Made by a program: the position numbers and the translations under genes | Part shown: positions 29,933 through 39,659 of the stretch, one piece after another | Numbering within the stretch: the stretch's first letter is position 1 | Layout of the letters: each line of letters opens with the position of its first letter | NCBI GenBank assembly: GCA_026419515.1 | Contig: JANZZG010000059.1 | Coordinates: 1-43,136, forward strand | Direction: 5' to 3' | DNA: 43,136 bases | Source: Methylophilaceae bacterium | GTDB lineage: Bacteria > Pseudomonadota > Gammaproteobacteria > Burkholderiales > Methylophilaceae | The notes under the pieces: model-generated | What the model was told of the DNA's origin: nothing | Databases searched by the model: none | Seen by the model: only the letters and a program-made list of their open reading frames with translations

Positions 29933-31567
29933 ATGTCTGGATTTTTTTCCAAGGAAAGGATTATCGCCCACCACGGCTTCAATCGCTGGCTAGTGCCGCC
30001 AGCGGCGCTGTGTATCCATCTTTGCATCGGGATGGCCTATGGATTTTCGGTGTTTTGGCTGCCATTGACCAAAGCGGTCGGTATTACCACTTCCATCGCT
30101 TGCCCAGCCGACATGAGTTGGATCGAGATGCTCTATACCACCACCTGCGACTGGAACAAGCCCATTCTCGGCTGGATGTTCACCTTGTTTTTCGTGGTGT
30201 TGGGTTCCAGTACGGCCATCTGGGGCGGTTGGCTGGAACACGCCGGGCCTCGCAAGGCGGGCATGGTGGCCATGCTGTGTTGGTGCGGGGGACTGGTAAT
30301 TTCGGCCGCGGGTGTATATTGGCACCAGCTTTGGCTGATGTGGCTAGGTTCCGGCATCATTGGGGGCATTGGATTGGGGCTCGGCTACATTTCACCGGTA
30401 TCCACTTTGATCAAATGGTTTCCGGATCGGCGCGGTATGGCAACAGGCATGGCTATCATGGGTTTCGGTGGTGGTGCCATGATCGGTTCCCCGCTCGCCG
30501 ACAAACTGATGCATTACTATGCAAGCCCCACTTCGGTGGGCGTGTGGGAAACCTTTCTGACTTTGGCAGCGATTTATGCTGTGTTCATGACCATAGGGGC
30601 GTTGTCCTATCGGGTCCCACCCACGGGCTGGACTCCGCCTGGCTGGGTTCCGCCGGCGGAGGACCAAAAAAGGGCGCTCATCACAACGGGGCACGTCCAT
30701 GTCGACAAAGCTTGGCGCACCCCCCAGTTTTGGCTGCTGTGGGGCATCCTTTGCCTTAATGTGTCAGCGGGCATCGGCGTGATTGGTATGGCTTCGCCCA
30801 TGCTGCAGGAAATTTTCGGGGGCCGTCTGATCGGTCTTGATCTCAAGTATGACGAATTGAGCCAGGAGCAGCTGGTGGAAGTCTCTGCGATCGCCGCCGG
30901 ATTTACGGGGCTGCTGAGCCTGTTCAATATCATCGGGCGTGTGTTTTGGGCTTCACTGTCCGACTACATTGGCCGTAAGATGACTTATTTCATTTTCTTC
31001 ACCTTAGGCTGCCTGCTTTATGCATCCGCACCGACGGCAGGCCATACCGGCAACCTGGCGTTGTTCGTCGCTCTGTTTTGCGTCATTCTGACCATGTATG
31101 GAGGGGGGTTCGCGACTATCCCGGCCTATCTAGCCGACATTTTCGGCACTCAAATGGTGGGGGCGATTCATGGTCGACTATTGACGGCATGGTCGGTGGC
31201 TGGGATCCTCGGCCCAGTGCTGGTCAACTACATCAACGACTACCAAATTCGGCAAGGGGTTCCCAAGAGCGCTGCTTATGACACGACGATGTATATTCTC
31301 GCCGCGTTGCTGGTAGGGGGGGTCATTTGCAATTATTTGGTGCGACCCGTTGCCCAGAAGTGGTACATGACGGAGGCCGAACTGGAAGCCGAACGCAAAA
31401 TCTCGCATGAGTCGACGGGTAAGAGCACCGTCGCAGGCGGGGGCGAGGTCATCACCGGGCGTGGAGAGCACCGAGGCCTGGTGGTGGCGGCCTGGTTGCT
31501 GGTGGGCATCCCACTGGCCTACGGGGTATGGAACAGCCTCGCCAAAGCATGGGTACTGTTCCAGTAG
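29933..31567 (+). CDS. OFA-family (oxalate/formate antiporter type) MFS transporter
   Basis: A 544-residue major facilitator. Family features include the N-terminal GFNRWLVPPAALCIHLCIGM with GFSVFWLPL, the loop motif KWFPDRRGMATGMAIMGFG, and the second-half GRVFWASLSDYIGRK motif. OFA members exchange oxalate, formate or related carboxylates; the substrate here is unknown, and I see no oxalate-catabolic gene in the window. Two oddities are a long first external loop with C57 and C72, and a C-terminal extra membrane segment (about residues 513-544) joined by a polar linker after residue 485. The ATG at 29933 has GGAG at the correct spacing. It is a lone + strand gene between two minus-strand operons. 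Confidence 0.88.
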   Translation: MSGFFSKERIIAHHGFNRWLVPPAALCIHLCIGMAYGFSVFWLPLTKAVGITTSIACPADMSWIEMLYTTTCDWNKPILGWMFTLFFVVLGSSTAIWGGWLEHAGPRKAGMVAMLCWCGGLVISAAGVYWHQLWLMWLGSGIIGGIGLGLGYISPVSTLIKWFPDRRGMATGMAIMGFGGGAMIGSPLADKLMHYYASPTSVGVWETFLTLAAIYAVFMTIGALSYRVPPTGWTPPGWVPPAEDQKRALITTGHVHVDKAWRTPQFWLLWGILCLNVSAGIGVIGMASPMLQEIFGGRLIGLDLKYDELSQEQLVEVSAIAAGFTGLLSLFNIIGRVFWASLSDYIGRKMTYFIFFTLGCLLYASAPTAGHTGNLALFVALFCVILTMYGGGFATIPAYLADIFGTQMVGAIHGRLLTAWSVAGILGPVLVNYINDYQIRQGVPKSAAYDTTMYILAALLVGGVICNYLVRPVAQKWYMTEAELEAERKISHESTGKSTVAGGGEVITGRGEHRGLVVAAWLLVGIPLAYGVWNSLAKAWVLFQ

Positions 31568-31582
31568 ACAGCGCGAGCAAGA

Positions 31583-31924
31583 CTAGCGTTTGCCTTCCTT
31601 GGCCAGGTTGATCGAGTACTTCGGGATTTCGATCACGAGGTCGGTGTTTTGCACGATGGCCTGGCAAGACAGTCTGGAGTTGGGTTCCAGCCCCCACGCT
31701 TTGTCCAGCAAGTCTTCTTCGTCTTCCTCGGCAGGAGGTAGGCTGTCGTAGCCTTCGCGTACGATGACATGGCAGGTGGTGCAGGCGCACTGCTTGTCAC
31801 AGGCGTGTTCGATCTCGATGCCGTTTTCCAGCAGGCTGTCACAAATCGAGGTACCCGGTTGGGCCTCGATGACGGCGCCTTCCGGACAGAGCTCCACATG
31901 GGGAAGTACGACGATTTGCGTCAT
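31583..31924 (-). CDS. fdx: ISC-type 2Fe-2S ferredoxin
   Basis: Adrenodoxin-like [2Fe-2S] ferredoxin that supplies electrons during Fe-S cluster assembly. The 113-residue product carries the ligands C42, C48, C51 and C87, the same positions as E. coli Fdx, in [13 protein letters not shown] and RLSCQAIV. It overlaps the hscA stop by 4 bases (ATGA) and is the last gene of the isc operon; iscX, which follows fdx in E. coli, is absent. The 3' end faces the OFA transporter, with 15 bases between the two stops. Confidence 0.97.
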   Translation of the reverse strand: MTQIVVLPHVELCPEGAVIEAQPGTSICDSLLENGIEIEHACDKQCACTTCHVIVREGYDSLPPAEEDEEDLLDKAWGLEPNSRLSCQAIVQNTDLVIEIPKYSINLAKEGKR

Positions 31925-33789
31925 GAGTCGATTTCTTCCAGCTTATGGCCAGCAAGCGCCTTGCGTATGCTCATATCCATGCGGCGGGCTGCGAATGCTT
32001 CCGTCGCTTGGTTGAGTGCGGCTATTTCACGGCGGATGGCGTTGGCATCATCGCGGGTTAAGGCTTGACGTAAATTCGAGACGGCAGCTTCGATACGGGC
32101 ACGTTCTTCTGTGCTGAGCAGACTATCGCCATCGGCTTTCAGCGCCGCAGCCACGGTTTCCAGTAAGCGGTTGGCTTCTACCTGTGCTTCGCGTAGCGCC
32201 CGTGCTTGCTTGTCTTCATCGGCATGGGCAAAAGAAGCTCGTAGCATGTCGGCGATCTGCTCCTCACTCAAACCATAGGAAGGCTTGACAGTCACATGCG
32301 CTTCGACACCGCTGGTCAGCTCGCGTGCGGAAACCGACAGCAGGCCATCGGCATCGACTTGGAAGGTGACGCGTACACGCGCTGCCCCTGCGGCCATAGG
32401 GGGGATACCGCGCAACTCGAAACGGGCCAGCGAGCGACAGTCGGAAACCAGCTCGCGTTCTCCTTGGACCACGTGGATGCTCATGGCGGTTTGCCCATCC
32501 TTGAAGGTGGTGAAATCCTGGGCACGGGCAATCGGAATGGGAGAATTGCGCGGAATGATTTTCTCGATCAGTCCCCCCATGGTTTCCAGGCCGAGGGATA
32601 GCGGTACTACGTCGAGCAGGAGCAACTCGTCATCGTTTTTGTTGCCGACCAAGATATTGGCCTGGATGGCAGCGCCGAGTGCCACCACTTTGTCTGGGTC
32701 GAGGTTGGTGAGAGGTTCGCTGCCAAAGAATTCGGCCACGGCGTGCCGGATCTGCGGCATACGTGTCGCCCCACCCACCATCACCACCCCCTTGATGTCG
32801 GTCACATCGAGTCTGGCATCGCGCAAAGCCTTTCTGACGGGGGTCATGGTCTTGGCGACCAGGGTGGCGGTCAGTTCGTTGAAAGTTGCGGCCGTCAGGG
32901 TCAGATCGATGACGCGACCGTGCGAAAGCACGCAGGTTATGCGTGCTTCGTGATGTTCTGACAGCCATTCCTTGGCCTCGCGTGCTTTCGTCAGCAGCAA
33001 GCGGTTGTCTTCGGCAGACAAGGGCGGGAGTTGGGCTTGTTCCAAGATCCAACAGTATATTCGACGGTCGAAATCATCCCCTCCCAAGGCTGAATCGCCA
33101 CTGGTGGCGAGCACTTCGAATACCCCCCGGGTCAAACGCAGGATGGACACGTCGAAAGTGCCCCCCCCCAGGTCGTATACGACATAAATTCCCTCTGCGG
33201 CATTGTCCAGTCCATAGGCGATGGCTGCTGCAGTGGGCTCGTTGAGTAGGCGCAGCACATTCAATCCTGCTAGCCGTGCGGCATCTTTAGTGGCTTGGCG
33301 TTGGGCATCGTCGAAATAGGCCGGGACAGTGATCACGGCTCCTGTGATTTCTCCGCCCAAGGATTTTTCCGCGCGTCGTTTGAGCACCTTGAGGATTTCC
33401 GCGGAGACCTCCACTGGGCTTTTGATTCCCGTAATGGTATTGATCTGCAACATGCCAGGCGCATCCACGAAACGATAGGGGAGATGCGCAATGTCCGCGA
33501 TGTCTTTCAGACCACGCCCCATGAAACGCTTGACCGAAACGATGGTGTTTTGCGGATCGAGGGCCTGCGCGGCCTGCGCATCATGCCCGACTACCACGCT
33601 ACCATCGGCGCAGAAGCGTACCACGGACGGCAACAAGGCACGCCCCATTTCGTCATTGAGCACGACACTCATACCACTGCGGACGGTGGCGACGAGCGAG
33701 TGGGTGGTGCCAAGGTCAATGCCAATCGCCAATTTATGCTGATGTGGCGCGGCACTCTGACCGGGCTCTGAGATTTGTAGTAAGGCCAT
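31921..33789 (-). CDS. hscA: Fe-S assembly chaperone HscA
   Basis: Specialised Hsp70 that binds the LPPVK motif of IscU and uses ATP to promote cluster transfer. The 622-residue protein has the ATPase domain with [15 protein letters not shown] near residues 22-36, [15 protein letters not shown] and [11 protein letters not shown], then the substrate-binding domain beginning near [18 protein letters not shown]. Its length and the HscA-like N-terminal leader, rather than a DnaK-type start, separate it from DnaK, and the position between hscB and fdx confirms the assignment. It starts 2 bases after hscB and overlaps fdx by 4. Confidence 0.97.
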   Translation of the reverse strand: MALLQISEPGQSAAPHQHKLAIGIDLGTTHSLVATVRSGMSVVLNDEMGRALLPSVVRFCADGSVVVGHDAQAAQALDPQNTIVSVKRFMGRGLKDIADIAHLPYRFVDAPGMLQINTITGIKSPVEVSAEILKVLKRRAEKSLGGEITGAVITVPAYFDDAQRQATKDAARLAGLNVLRLLNEPTAAAIAYGLDNAAEGIYVVYDLGGGTFDVSILRLTRGVFEVLATSGDSALGGDDFDRRIYCWILEQAQLPPLSAEDNRLLLTKAREAKEWLSEHHEARITCVLSHGRVIDLTLTAATFNELTATLVAKTMTPVRKALRDARLDVTDIKGVVMVGGATRMPQIRHAVAEFFGSEPLTNLDPDKVVALGAAIQANILVGNKNDDELLLLDVVPLSLGLETMGGLIEKIIPRNSPIPIARAQDFTTFKDGQTAMSIHVVQGERELVSDCRSLARFELRGIPPMAAGAARVRVTFQVDADGLLSVSARELTSGVEAHVTVKPSYGLSEEQIADMLRASFAHADEDKQARALREAQVEANRLLETVAAALKADGDSLLSTEERARIEAAVSNLRQALTRDDANAIRREIAALNQATEAFAARRMDMSIRKALAGHKLEEIDS

Positions 33790-33791
33790 GA

Positions 33792-34316
33792 TTATTGTTC
33801 CAGGTCTTCAAGGGCGAGCTCGATTTCGTCTCGCACTTTTTCGAGGAAGCGCAGCTTGCACACCATCTCGGCAGCGCTGGCATAATCCCCGCGTACGTCC
33901 AATGCCGTGCCGAGGGCGTGTTTCAACGCTTCCATTTCGTGTTCCAATTCCCGATTCAGAGCGACCAAGGTGTTGAGATTCCGAGTATGTCGGGCATCTT
34001 CGATGGCTTCGCGCCACTCCATCTGCTGCATGAGGAACTCTGCCGGCATGGCGGTGTTGGCTCCTTCATGGATTTCGAAACCATGGAGTTGCAGTAGATA
34101 ACGTGCGCGTAGCAGCGGGTTTTTCAAGGTCTGGTAAGCCTCATTGATGCGCGTCGCCCACGCCAAGGACTGTAGCTTTTCTTGTGCGGTGGCCGTGGCG
34201 TAACGATCCGGGTGGACCTCGGCCTGTAGCTTGCGGTAGGCTTGATCAAGCCGGGCGGTATCGATTTCGAATGCGGGCTTCAGACCAAACAGCGCAAAGT
34301 GGTTCTGCTGCAGCAT
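33792..34316 (-). CDS. hscB: Co-chaperone HscB
   Basis: J-domain protein that delivers IscU to HscA and stimulates its ATPase. The 174-residue product has an N-terminal J domain with the essential HPD at residues 35-37 (AEVHPDRYA), followed by the three-helix IscU-binding C-terminal domain ([16 protein letters not shown], then [14 protein letters not shown]). Length is typical. It begins 9 bases after iscA and ends 2 bases before hscA. Confidence 0.96.
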   Translation of the reverse strand: MLQQNHFALFGLKPAFEIDTARLDQAYRKLQAEVHPDRYATATAQEKLQSLAWATRINEAYQTLKNPLLRARYLLQLHGFEIHEGANTAMPAEFLMQQMEWREAIEDARHTRNLNTLVALNRELEHEMEALKHALGTALDVRGDYASAAEMVCKLRFLEKVRDEIELALEDLEQ

Positions 34317-34325
34317 AAAGCCTGC

Positions 34326-34649
34326 TCAAACGGTGAAGCTTTCGCCGCAGCCACATTCTCCCTTGACGTTAGGATTCTTGAACTTGAACCCCTCATTGAG
34401 TCCTTCCCTGGCATAGTCCAGTTCAGTGCCATCGAGATAAGGCAAACTCTTGGGGTCGAGCACTACTTTGACCCCGTGGCTTTCGAAAACGATGTCGTCT
34501 GGTTCTACTACGTCGGCGAATTCCAAGATATAAGCCATTCCCGAGCATCCCGAAGTCTTGACGCCGAGGCGCAAACCGACCCCCTTGCCCCGGTTGGCAA
34601 GAAATTTCTGCACACGCGCAGCAGCGGCTTCCGTGAGCGTAATGGCCAT
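34326..34649 (-). CDS. iscA: Fe-S assembly protein IscA
   Basis: A-type carrier that binds iron or Fe-S clusters and passes them to target proteins. The 107-residue product has the three invariant cysteines C35 ([10 protein letters not shown]), C99 and C101 ([11 protein letters not shown]). The ATG at 34649 gives the canonical [13 protein letters not shown] start; the frame is open 33 codons further into iscU but without similarity. It lies 10 bases after iscU in the operon. Confidence 0.97.
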   Translation of the reverse strand: MAITLTEAAAARVQKFLANRGKGVGLRLGVKTSGCSGMAYILEFADVVEPDDIVFESHGVKVVLDPKSLPYLDGTELDYAREGLNEGFKFKNPNVKGECGCGESFTV

Positions 34650-34659
34650 ATTCGCTGCC

Positions 34660-35082
34660 CTATTCCTTGCAGGTTGCCGTGCAGGCAGGGGTTTCCACAT
34701 TTTTTGCTTGCTTCTGGCGCAAATCGGCGATGGCGGCCTTGATGGCATCTTCTGCCAGCACCGAGCAATGAATTTTCACTGGCGGCAAGGCCAACTCTTC
34801 GGCGATATCCGAATTTTTGATGGTCATGGCCTCGTCCAGTGTTTTTCCTTTTAACCACTCGGTTACCAGCGAGGAAGAGGCGATGGCCGAACCGCAACCA
34901 TAGGTCTTGAACCGCGCATCTTCGATGATGCCTTCATCGTTCACCTTGATTTGCAGTTTCATGACGTCGCCACAGGCAGGCGCGCCAACCATGCCGGTGC
35001 CGACGTTTTTTTCGTCCTTGCTGAAAGAGCCCACGTTACGGGGATTCTCGTAGTGGTCCAATACTTTTGCACTGTAAGCCAT
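34660..35082 (-). CDS. iscU: Fe-S cluster scaffold protein IscU
   Basis: Scaffold on which IscS-derived sulfur and iron are assembled into [2Fe-2S] clusters. The 140-residue product carries the ligands C37, C63 and C106, the regulatory D39 and the HscA-recognition motif LPPVK at residues 99-103. It is about 12 residues longer than E. coli IscU (128); the added C-terminal tail contains two more cysteines, C134 and C138, in a CxxxC arrangement. It begins 16 bases after iscS. Confidence 0.97.
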   Translation of the reverse strand: MAYSAKVLDHYENPRNVGSFSKDEKNVGTGMVGAPACGDVMKLQIKVNDEGIIEDARFKTYGCGSAIASSSLVTEWLKGKTLDEAMTIKNSDIAEELALPPVKIHCSVLAEDAIKAAIADLRQKQAKNVETPACTATCKE

Positions 35083-35098
35083 AAGATACTCCTTTCAT

Positions 35099-36316
35099 CT
35101 AGTGGATTGCCCACTCGACCTTGTTCAGATCAACCCCTTCCTGGTACATCTCCCATAGCGGCGAGAGCTCGCGTAACTTGCCGATCTTGGCGCGTACCAA
35201 GGCTATCGTGTAGTCGATCTCCTCCTCGGTGGTGAATCGACCCAGGGAAAAACGAATCGAACTGTGTGCCAGTTCATCACTCCGGCCCAGAGCACGCAGG
35301 ACGTAAGATGGTTCCAGACTCGCCGAAGTGCAAGCCGAACCACTGGACACGGCTACGTCTTTGATCGCCATGATGAGGGACTCTCCCTCGACGAAATTGA
35401 AACTCATGTTCAGGTTGTGAGGTACGCGATGTTCCAGGCTACCATTGACGTACACTTCTTCGATGGTTTGTAAACCGGCGAGCAGCTTGTTGCGCAATTT
35501 CAGGATGCGTACATTTTCTGCGGCCATTTCTTCGCGGGCGATGCGGAAGGCTTCCCCCATGCCGACGATCTGGTGCGTAGGCAAAGTGCCAGAGCGCATG
35601 CCACGCTCGTGTCCTCCACCATGCATCTGAGCTTCGAGACGCACACGTGGCTTTCTACGCACATAAAGCGCCCCAATGCCCTTGGGACCATAGGTTTTGT
35701 GCGCCGAAAAGCTCATCAAGTCGACCGGGAGTCGTTGCAGATCGATTTCGACCTTGCCAGTCGCTTGCGCGGCATCGACGTGGAAGACCACGCCCTTCTC
35801 GCGGCAAATCGCGCCCAAGGTCGCGATATCTTGGATTACGCCGATTTCGTTATTGACCAGCATCACCGAGGCCAGCACCGTGTCAGGGCGCAGCGCTGCC
35901 TTGAATTTCTCGATGTCCACCAACCCGTCCGGCTCGGGGTCGAGATAAGTGGCTTCGAAGCCTTGGCGCTCCAATTCGCGCACGGTGTCCAGCACCGCTT
36001 TGTGTTCGGTAGAAATGGTGAGGATGTGCCTGCCACGGGTGGCCGCGTAGAAGTGCGCCGCACCCTTGATGGCGAGATTGTCCGATTCAGTCGCGCCAGA
36101 AGTCCAAATGATTTCCTTAGGATCACAGTTGACCAGTGCGGCAACCTGTTCGCGTGCCGTTTCCACCGCTTTTTCGGCCACCCAGCCGAACACGTGGCTA
36201 CGACTGGCCGGATTGCCAAAATGCTCGGTCAGGTAGGGAATCATTTTTTCTGCCACCCGCGGATCGACTGGCGTGGTCGCCGCGTAGTCCAAATAAATGG
36301 GAGTTTTGATGCTCAT
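35099..36316 (-). CDS. iscS: Cysteine desulfurase IscS
   Basis: PLP enzyme that removes sulfur from cysteine, yielding alanine and an enzyme persulfide used for Fe-S clusters and tRNA thiolation. The 405-residue product matches E. coli IscS closely: H105, the PLP lysine K207 in [12 protein letters not shown], and the catalytic C329 in [17 protein letters not shown]. The ATG at 36316 has GAGG 5 bases upstream, so the six earlier open codons are not used. The C-terminus [19 protein letters not shown] is the IscU-binding tail typical of true IscS. It begins 7 bases after a second desulfurase gene. Confidence 0.98.
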   Translation of the reverse strand: MSIKTPIYLDYAATTPVDPRVAEKMIPYLTEHFGNPASRSHVFGWVAEKAVETAREQVAALVNCDPKEIIWTSGATESDNLAIKGAAHFYAATRGRHILTISTEHKAVLDTVRELERQGFEATYLDPEPDGLVDIEKFKAALRPDTVLASVMLVNNEIGVIQDIATLGAICREKGVVFHVDAAQATGKVEIDLQRLPVDLMSFSAHKTYGPKGIGALYVRRKPRVRLEAQMHGGGHERGMRSGTLPTHQIVGMGEAFRIAREEMAAENVRILKLRNKLLAGLQTIEEVYVNGSLEHRVPHNLNMSFNFVEGESLIMAIKDVAVSSGSACTSASLEPSYVLRALGRSDELAHSSIRFSLGRFTTEEEIDYTIALVRAKIGKLRELSPLWEMYQEGVDLNKVEWAIH

Positions 36317-36323
36317 CGTTTCC

Positions 36324-37454
36324 TCATGCCGCAATCGCGGCCATTTGCCTCAAGTTGGACAATACGCTGTCTAGCGCTTGCAAAAATCCTTCGACTTCCT
36401 GCAAAGTGTTCTCGGGCCCTAGGCTTACGCGCACCGCGCCCTGGGCCAATTCGGGGGATACCCCCATCGCCAGGAGTACATGGCTGGGATCACTGCTGTC
36501 ACTGGAACATGCCGATCCGCTGGCGACAGCATATCCAGCACGATCCAGCGCCATGACCAGCGTTTCGCCGTCGATGCCAGGGAAGGCGAAAAAGCTGGTG
36601 TTGGGTAAGCGGGGAGCCCGTGCGCCGAAAATCACGGCATTACGCTGCCTTAATCCTGCTTCCAATACATCACGTAAGGCTTCCGTCATGAGTGGCGCAG
36701 TCTTCAGTGATTCGCAGGCCACCCCGAACCCCACGATGGCTGCGATGTTTTCGGTCCCGCTGCGCCGCCCCTTTTCTTGCCCGCCTCCATACAGCAAAGG
36801 CCGCAAATCCAGGCGTTTGTCAACGATCAATGCGCCACACCCTTGCGGGCCACCGATTTTGTGGGCGGAAATGCTCATGGCATGCACGCCCAGCGCGGCA
36901 AAATCCACTTTGATCCTGCCCAGGGCTTGTACCGCATCGGTATGGAACAGGGCCCCATGCGATCGCGCGGTTTCTGCCAGTTCCGGGATCGGCTGCAATA
37001 CGCCGGTTTCATTGTTCGCCAGCATGACCGACACGAGCGCCGTAGGTTTGCGTAACGTCTCTTTCAGCCGTGTACGACTCACTTGCCCATTACTTTCGAC
37101 CTCCACACTGGCTAGCTGCCATCCTTGTCGCTGCAAGGCCTGTGCTGGTCTCATCACGGCCGGGTGCTCGATGGCACTGACGACGAGCCGTGATGGTTCC
37201 ATACCACCACAAACGCCTTGAATCGCCAGATTGTCCGCTTCCGTGCCTCCACTGGTAAAGATTACCTGGGTGGGATGCGCTCCGACTGCGGCTGCTACTT
37301 GCTCGCGCGCCTGTTCCAAGGCCCGTGAAGCGGCGCGGCCAAATTGATGGCGACTCGACGCGTTCGCCGGGACCCCCAGCCAAGACCACATTGCTTCGCG
37401 CACTCGCGGACTGATGGGGGTGGTGGCATTGTGATCGAAATAGGTTGGGGCCAA
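36324..37454 (-). CDS. Second NifS/IscS-like cysteine desulfurase
   Basis: A 376-residue group I desulfurase, clearly related to but distinct from the downstream IscS. Its catalytic set is complete: H97 in SAIEHPAV, K199 in [12 protein letters not shown], and C316 in [17 protein letters not shown]. It lacks the long IscU-binding C-terminus of IscS and ends soon after the last helix, so it may use another acceptor or serve another sulfur pathway. The start must be the TTG at 37454, because the family start (YFDHNATTP) follows within a few residues and no ATG or GTG fits; GAGGAG lies 11 bases upstream, inside the iscR 3' end. The iscR stop is 1 base away. Confidence 0.9.
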   Translation of the reverse strand: MAPTYFDHNATTPISPRVREAMWSWLGVPANASSRHQFGRAASRALEQAREQVAAAVGAHPTQVIFTSGGTEADNLAIQGVCGGMEPSRLVVSAIEHPAVMRPAQALQRQGWQLASVEVESNGQVSRTRLKETLRKPTALVSVMLANNETGVLQPIPELAETARSHGALFHTDAVQALGRIKVDFAALGVHAMSISAHKIGGPQGCGALIVDKRLDLRPLLYGGGQEKGRRSGTENIAAIVGFGVACESLKTAPLMTEALRDVLEAGLRQRNAVIFGARAPRLPNTSFFAFPGIDGETLVMALDRAGYAVASGSACSSDSSDPSHVLLAMGVSPELAQGAVRVSLGPENTLQEVEGFLQALDSVLSNLRQMAAIAA

Positions 37455-37455
37455 C

Positions 37456-37911
37456 TTAAGCGATACTCCTCATACGCTTGGAGCCGGAGAGCGCGATTTT
37501 CTTGCCCCCTTTCTGGGAGGCAACCAGCTGGGCCAGACTCACGCTCTCCAAATACTCCAGAATTTTGTAATTGAGCGCGGTCCACAGATCGTGCGTCATG
37601 CAACGGTGGTCATCTTGGCAGTTTTCGTTGCCACCACATTGAGTGGCGTCGATCTGCTCATCGACCGCGCGTATGATGTCGGAAACCGAAATGGCTTTGG
37701 GTTCTTTCCCGAGCCGATACCCGCCGCCAGGTCCACGCACGCTTTTGACCAGCCCTTTGTTGCGCAACCGGCTGAAGAGCTGTTCTAGATAGGATAAAGA
37801 AATACCCTGACGCTCGCTGATGGCGCTCAGAGTAACCGGGCGCCCCATTTCATTGAGGGCGAGATCCAGCATCGCGGTGACGGCGAAGCGTCCTTTGGTC
37901 GTTAGTCTCAT
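37456..37911 (-). CDS. iscR: Fe-S cluster-binding transcription regulator IscR
   Basis: Rrf2-family repressor that, when loaded with a [2Fe-2S] cluster, shuts down the isc operon. The 151-residue protein has the N-terminal winged helix ([18 protein letters not shown], then [13 protein letters not shown]) and the full ligand set C92, C98, C104 and H107. It is the first gene of the operon and is preceded by a sigma-70 promoter overlapped by a type 1 IscR site (37952-37984). Beyond the ligand region the protein ends in a short basic tail, [17 protein letters not shown]. Confidence 0.97.
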   Translation of the reverse strand: MRLTTKGRFAVTAMLDLALNEMGRPVTLSAISERQGISLSYLEQLFSRLRNKGLVKSVRGPGGGYRLGKEPKAISVSDIIRAVDEQIDATQCGGNENCQDDHRCMTHDLWTALNYKILEYLESVSLAQLVASQKGGKKIALSGSKRMRSIA

Positions 37912-37951
37912 CGCAGTTTTGCTTCCATACCATGATTAGATAACGATGAAC

Positions 37952-37984
37952 ATTATTTAATACTTTAACGTTTTAGTCAACTAT
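37952..37984 (-). promoter_or_regulatory. isc operon promoter with overlapping IscR type 1 site
   Basis: On the minus strand, -35 TTGACT (37980-37975) and -10 AATAAT (37957-37952) are 17 bases apart. The 25-base stretch 37984-37960 matches the published type 1 IscR consensus at 22 of 25 positions by my count, with intact outer arms ATAGTTGACT and AAAGTAT and changes only in the inner part of the second half. The site covers the -35 and most of the spacer, so bound IscR should block RNA polymerase. The cysE stop codon lies inside it. Confidence 0.82.
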
Positions 37985-38725
37985 TTTGTTCAGATGGTTC
38001 ACATCGAACGCGTCCCCCACTTTTTTGCTCACTTCCACGTCACCGCCGAGTTTGGCGACTTGTTCCGCCAACTCTTGAAGACGTTGATCCACTTGTGCGG
38101 CATGGTCGAGCAGAGCATGGATCGCCTGGGCTACGGGATCGCTCCCATCGTTGCTGACGGCGTAAGCGGAAAACCCCATTTTTTGGGCAGCCTCATCGCG
38201 CTGTCGAGTTTTTTCTTGGTCGAGAATACGGGCAGGAATGCCGACAGCCGTGGCACCCCGGGGAACATCTTTGACGACCACGGCATTGGAGCCAATTTTG
38301 GCGCCAGCGCCTATGGTGATGGGCCCCAAGATTTTGGCTCCAGCCCCGATGATCACGCCGGCTTCCAGTGTGGGATGGCGCTTGCCTTTGTTCCAGGAAG
38401 TGCCCCCTAGGGTGACGCCATGGTACAAGGTGCAGTCGTCTTGAATGACGGCGGTTTCACCGATGACGACCCCCATGCCATGATCGATGAACACACGCCG
38501 CCCGATGACCGCCGCGGGATGAATTTCAATCCCGGTCAGCCAGCGGTTCAGATATGAGATGAAACGTGCCAGCCAGCGCAGACCGATGCCCCATAGCCAG
38601 TGTGATAGACGATGGATGAGTAAGGCATGCACGCCCGGGTAGGTAGTCAAGACCTCCCACATGTTGCGTGCGGCTGGATCGCGCTCGAATACGACCGCAA
38701 TGTCTTCTCGTAATTTATCGAACAT
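37973..38725 (-). CDS. cysE: Serine O-acetyltransferase
   Basis: Acetylates L-serine with acetyl-CoA to O-acetylserine, the committed step of cysteine synthesis. The 250-residue product (ATG 38725) shows [20 protein letters not shown], the catalytic region [27 protein letters not shown], and the left-handed helix hexapeptides [20 protein letters not shown]. The C-terminal 70 residues are helical and charged. A GTG at 38773 would add 16 low-complexity residues and is less likely. The spacer of 163 bases after trmJ contains a small hairpin (GCTTGG/CCAAGC, 38779-38800) but no clear promoter. The 3' end runs into the isc promoter. Confidence 0.95.
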   Translation of the reverse strand: MFDKLREDIAVVFERDPAARNMWEVLTTYPGVHALLIHRLSHWLWGIGLRWLARFISYLNRWLTGIEIHPAAVIGRRVFIDHGMGVVIGETAVIQDDCTLYHGVTLGGTSWNKGKRHPTLEAGVIIGAGAKILGPITIGAGAKIGSNAVVVKDVPRGATAVGIPARILDQEKTRQRDEAAQKMGFSAYAVSNDGSDPVAQAIHALLDHAAQVDQRLQELAEQVAKLGGDVEVSKKVGDAFDVNHLNKIVD

Positions 38726-38888
38726 GCCAGAGCCGGAACCCGTTGAGACCGAAGATAGTCGGTATTGTGCCACAAAGGGCTTGGGCTCGCTCGGCCAAGC
38801 TCGGCTGCATGCTCATGGTGAACGGAATGATCGGGGTGTTGACCGCGCAACGGTCGCCGGTTTGGATTTAGAGATGCTCCGCAACCGA

Positions 38889-39605
38889 CTAGGATTGGCG
38901 CGAAATACAGTTGAGGATGCCGCGTAGAATGTCGATCTCCTCTTTTTCTAGACCAGCGCGGCTGAATAACCGGCGTAAGCGTGGCATCAGGCGTTTGGGC
39001 ATCGCGGGGTCCAAAAAGCCGATTTCTACCAAGGTGCGCTCGAGATGAGCATAAAACCCTTCCATCGCTTCATGTGTGGCCAAAGTGGGTGCGTTGTCTA
39101 AGGTGGCCGGTTGTGACTCGGCTGCTAAACGGAGTTCGTAGGCCGCCACTTGCACCGCGGCGGCCAAGTTGAGTGAGGCATATTCCGGATTGGCCGGAAT
39201 ATAGGCCAAGCGTTGACAGCGGATCAGCTCATGGTTGGACAGGCCGGATGTCTCATTCCCGAATACCAGGGCCACTTCTTGATGAGCGGCTATCTGGATG
39301 GCTTCCACTGCCGCCTCATGCACCGTGATGGCCGGAGGGGACAACTCACGGCTGCGTGCGGTGAATCCAATCGTCAGCGCACAGCCCGTGAGCGCCCGTT
39401 CCAGTGTTTCGCACACGCTGGCCCGTTGCAGCACGTCGGTGGCGCCGGAGGCCAGGGCGTCGGCTTCGGTATGTGGAAAGCTGCGCGGGCGGACCAGCAT
39501 GAGATGCGACAGTCCCATGGTTTTCATGGCGCGCGCTGTCGCGCCGATGTTGCCGGGGTGGCTGGTCTGGCACAGCACGATGCGGATATTGTCCAGTTTA
39601 TTCAT
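38889..39605 (-). CDS. trmJ: tRNA (cytidine/uridine-2'-O-)-methyltransferase TrmJ
   Basis: SPOUT-family enzyme methylating the 2'-O of C or U at tRNA position 32. The 238-residue product has the knotted-fold motifs: [20 protein letters not shown] near residues 10-29, [15 protein letters not shown] near 112-126, and [20 protein letters not shown] near 135-154. The C-terminal extension is the dimerisation part typical of TrmJ (YfhQ). In E. coli trmJ also sits directly upstream of iscR, with suhB on its other side; here cysE is inserted between trmJ and iscR, while suhB still diverges. An AAAGG stands very close to the ATG. Confidence 0.95.
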   Translation of the reverse strand: MNKLDNIRIVLCQTSHPGNIGATARAMKTMGLSHLMLVRPRSFPHTEADALASGATDVLQRASVCETLERALTGCALTIGFTARSRELSPPAITVHEAAVEAIQIAAHQEVALVFGNETSGLSNHELIRCQRLAYIPANPEYASLNLAAAVQVAAYELRLAAESQPATLDNAPTLATHEAMEGFYAHLERTLVEIGFLDPAMPKRLMPRLRRLFSRAGLEKEEIDILRGILNCISRQS

Positions 39606-39659
39606 GACCTTTCAGACGGTAGAATAAATGCTTCGATTATCCCAGTTCTTTTTCCAGAT

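Noticed and set aside
39213-39659. Upstream extension of the suhB frame
   Set aside because: It runs antisense through trmJ; SuhB similarity begins only at the ATG at 39660.
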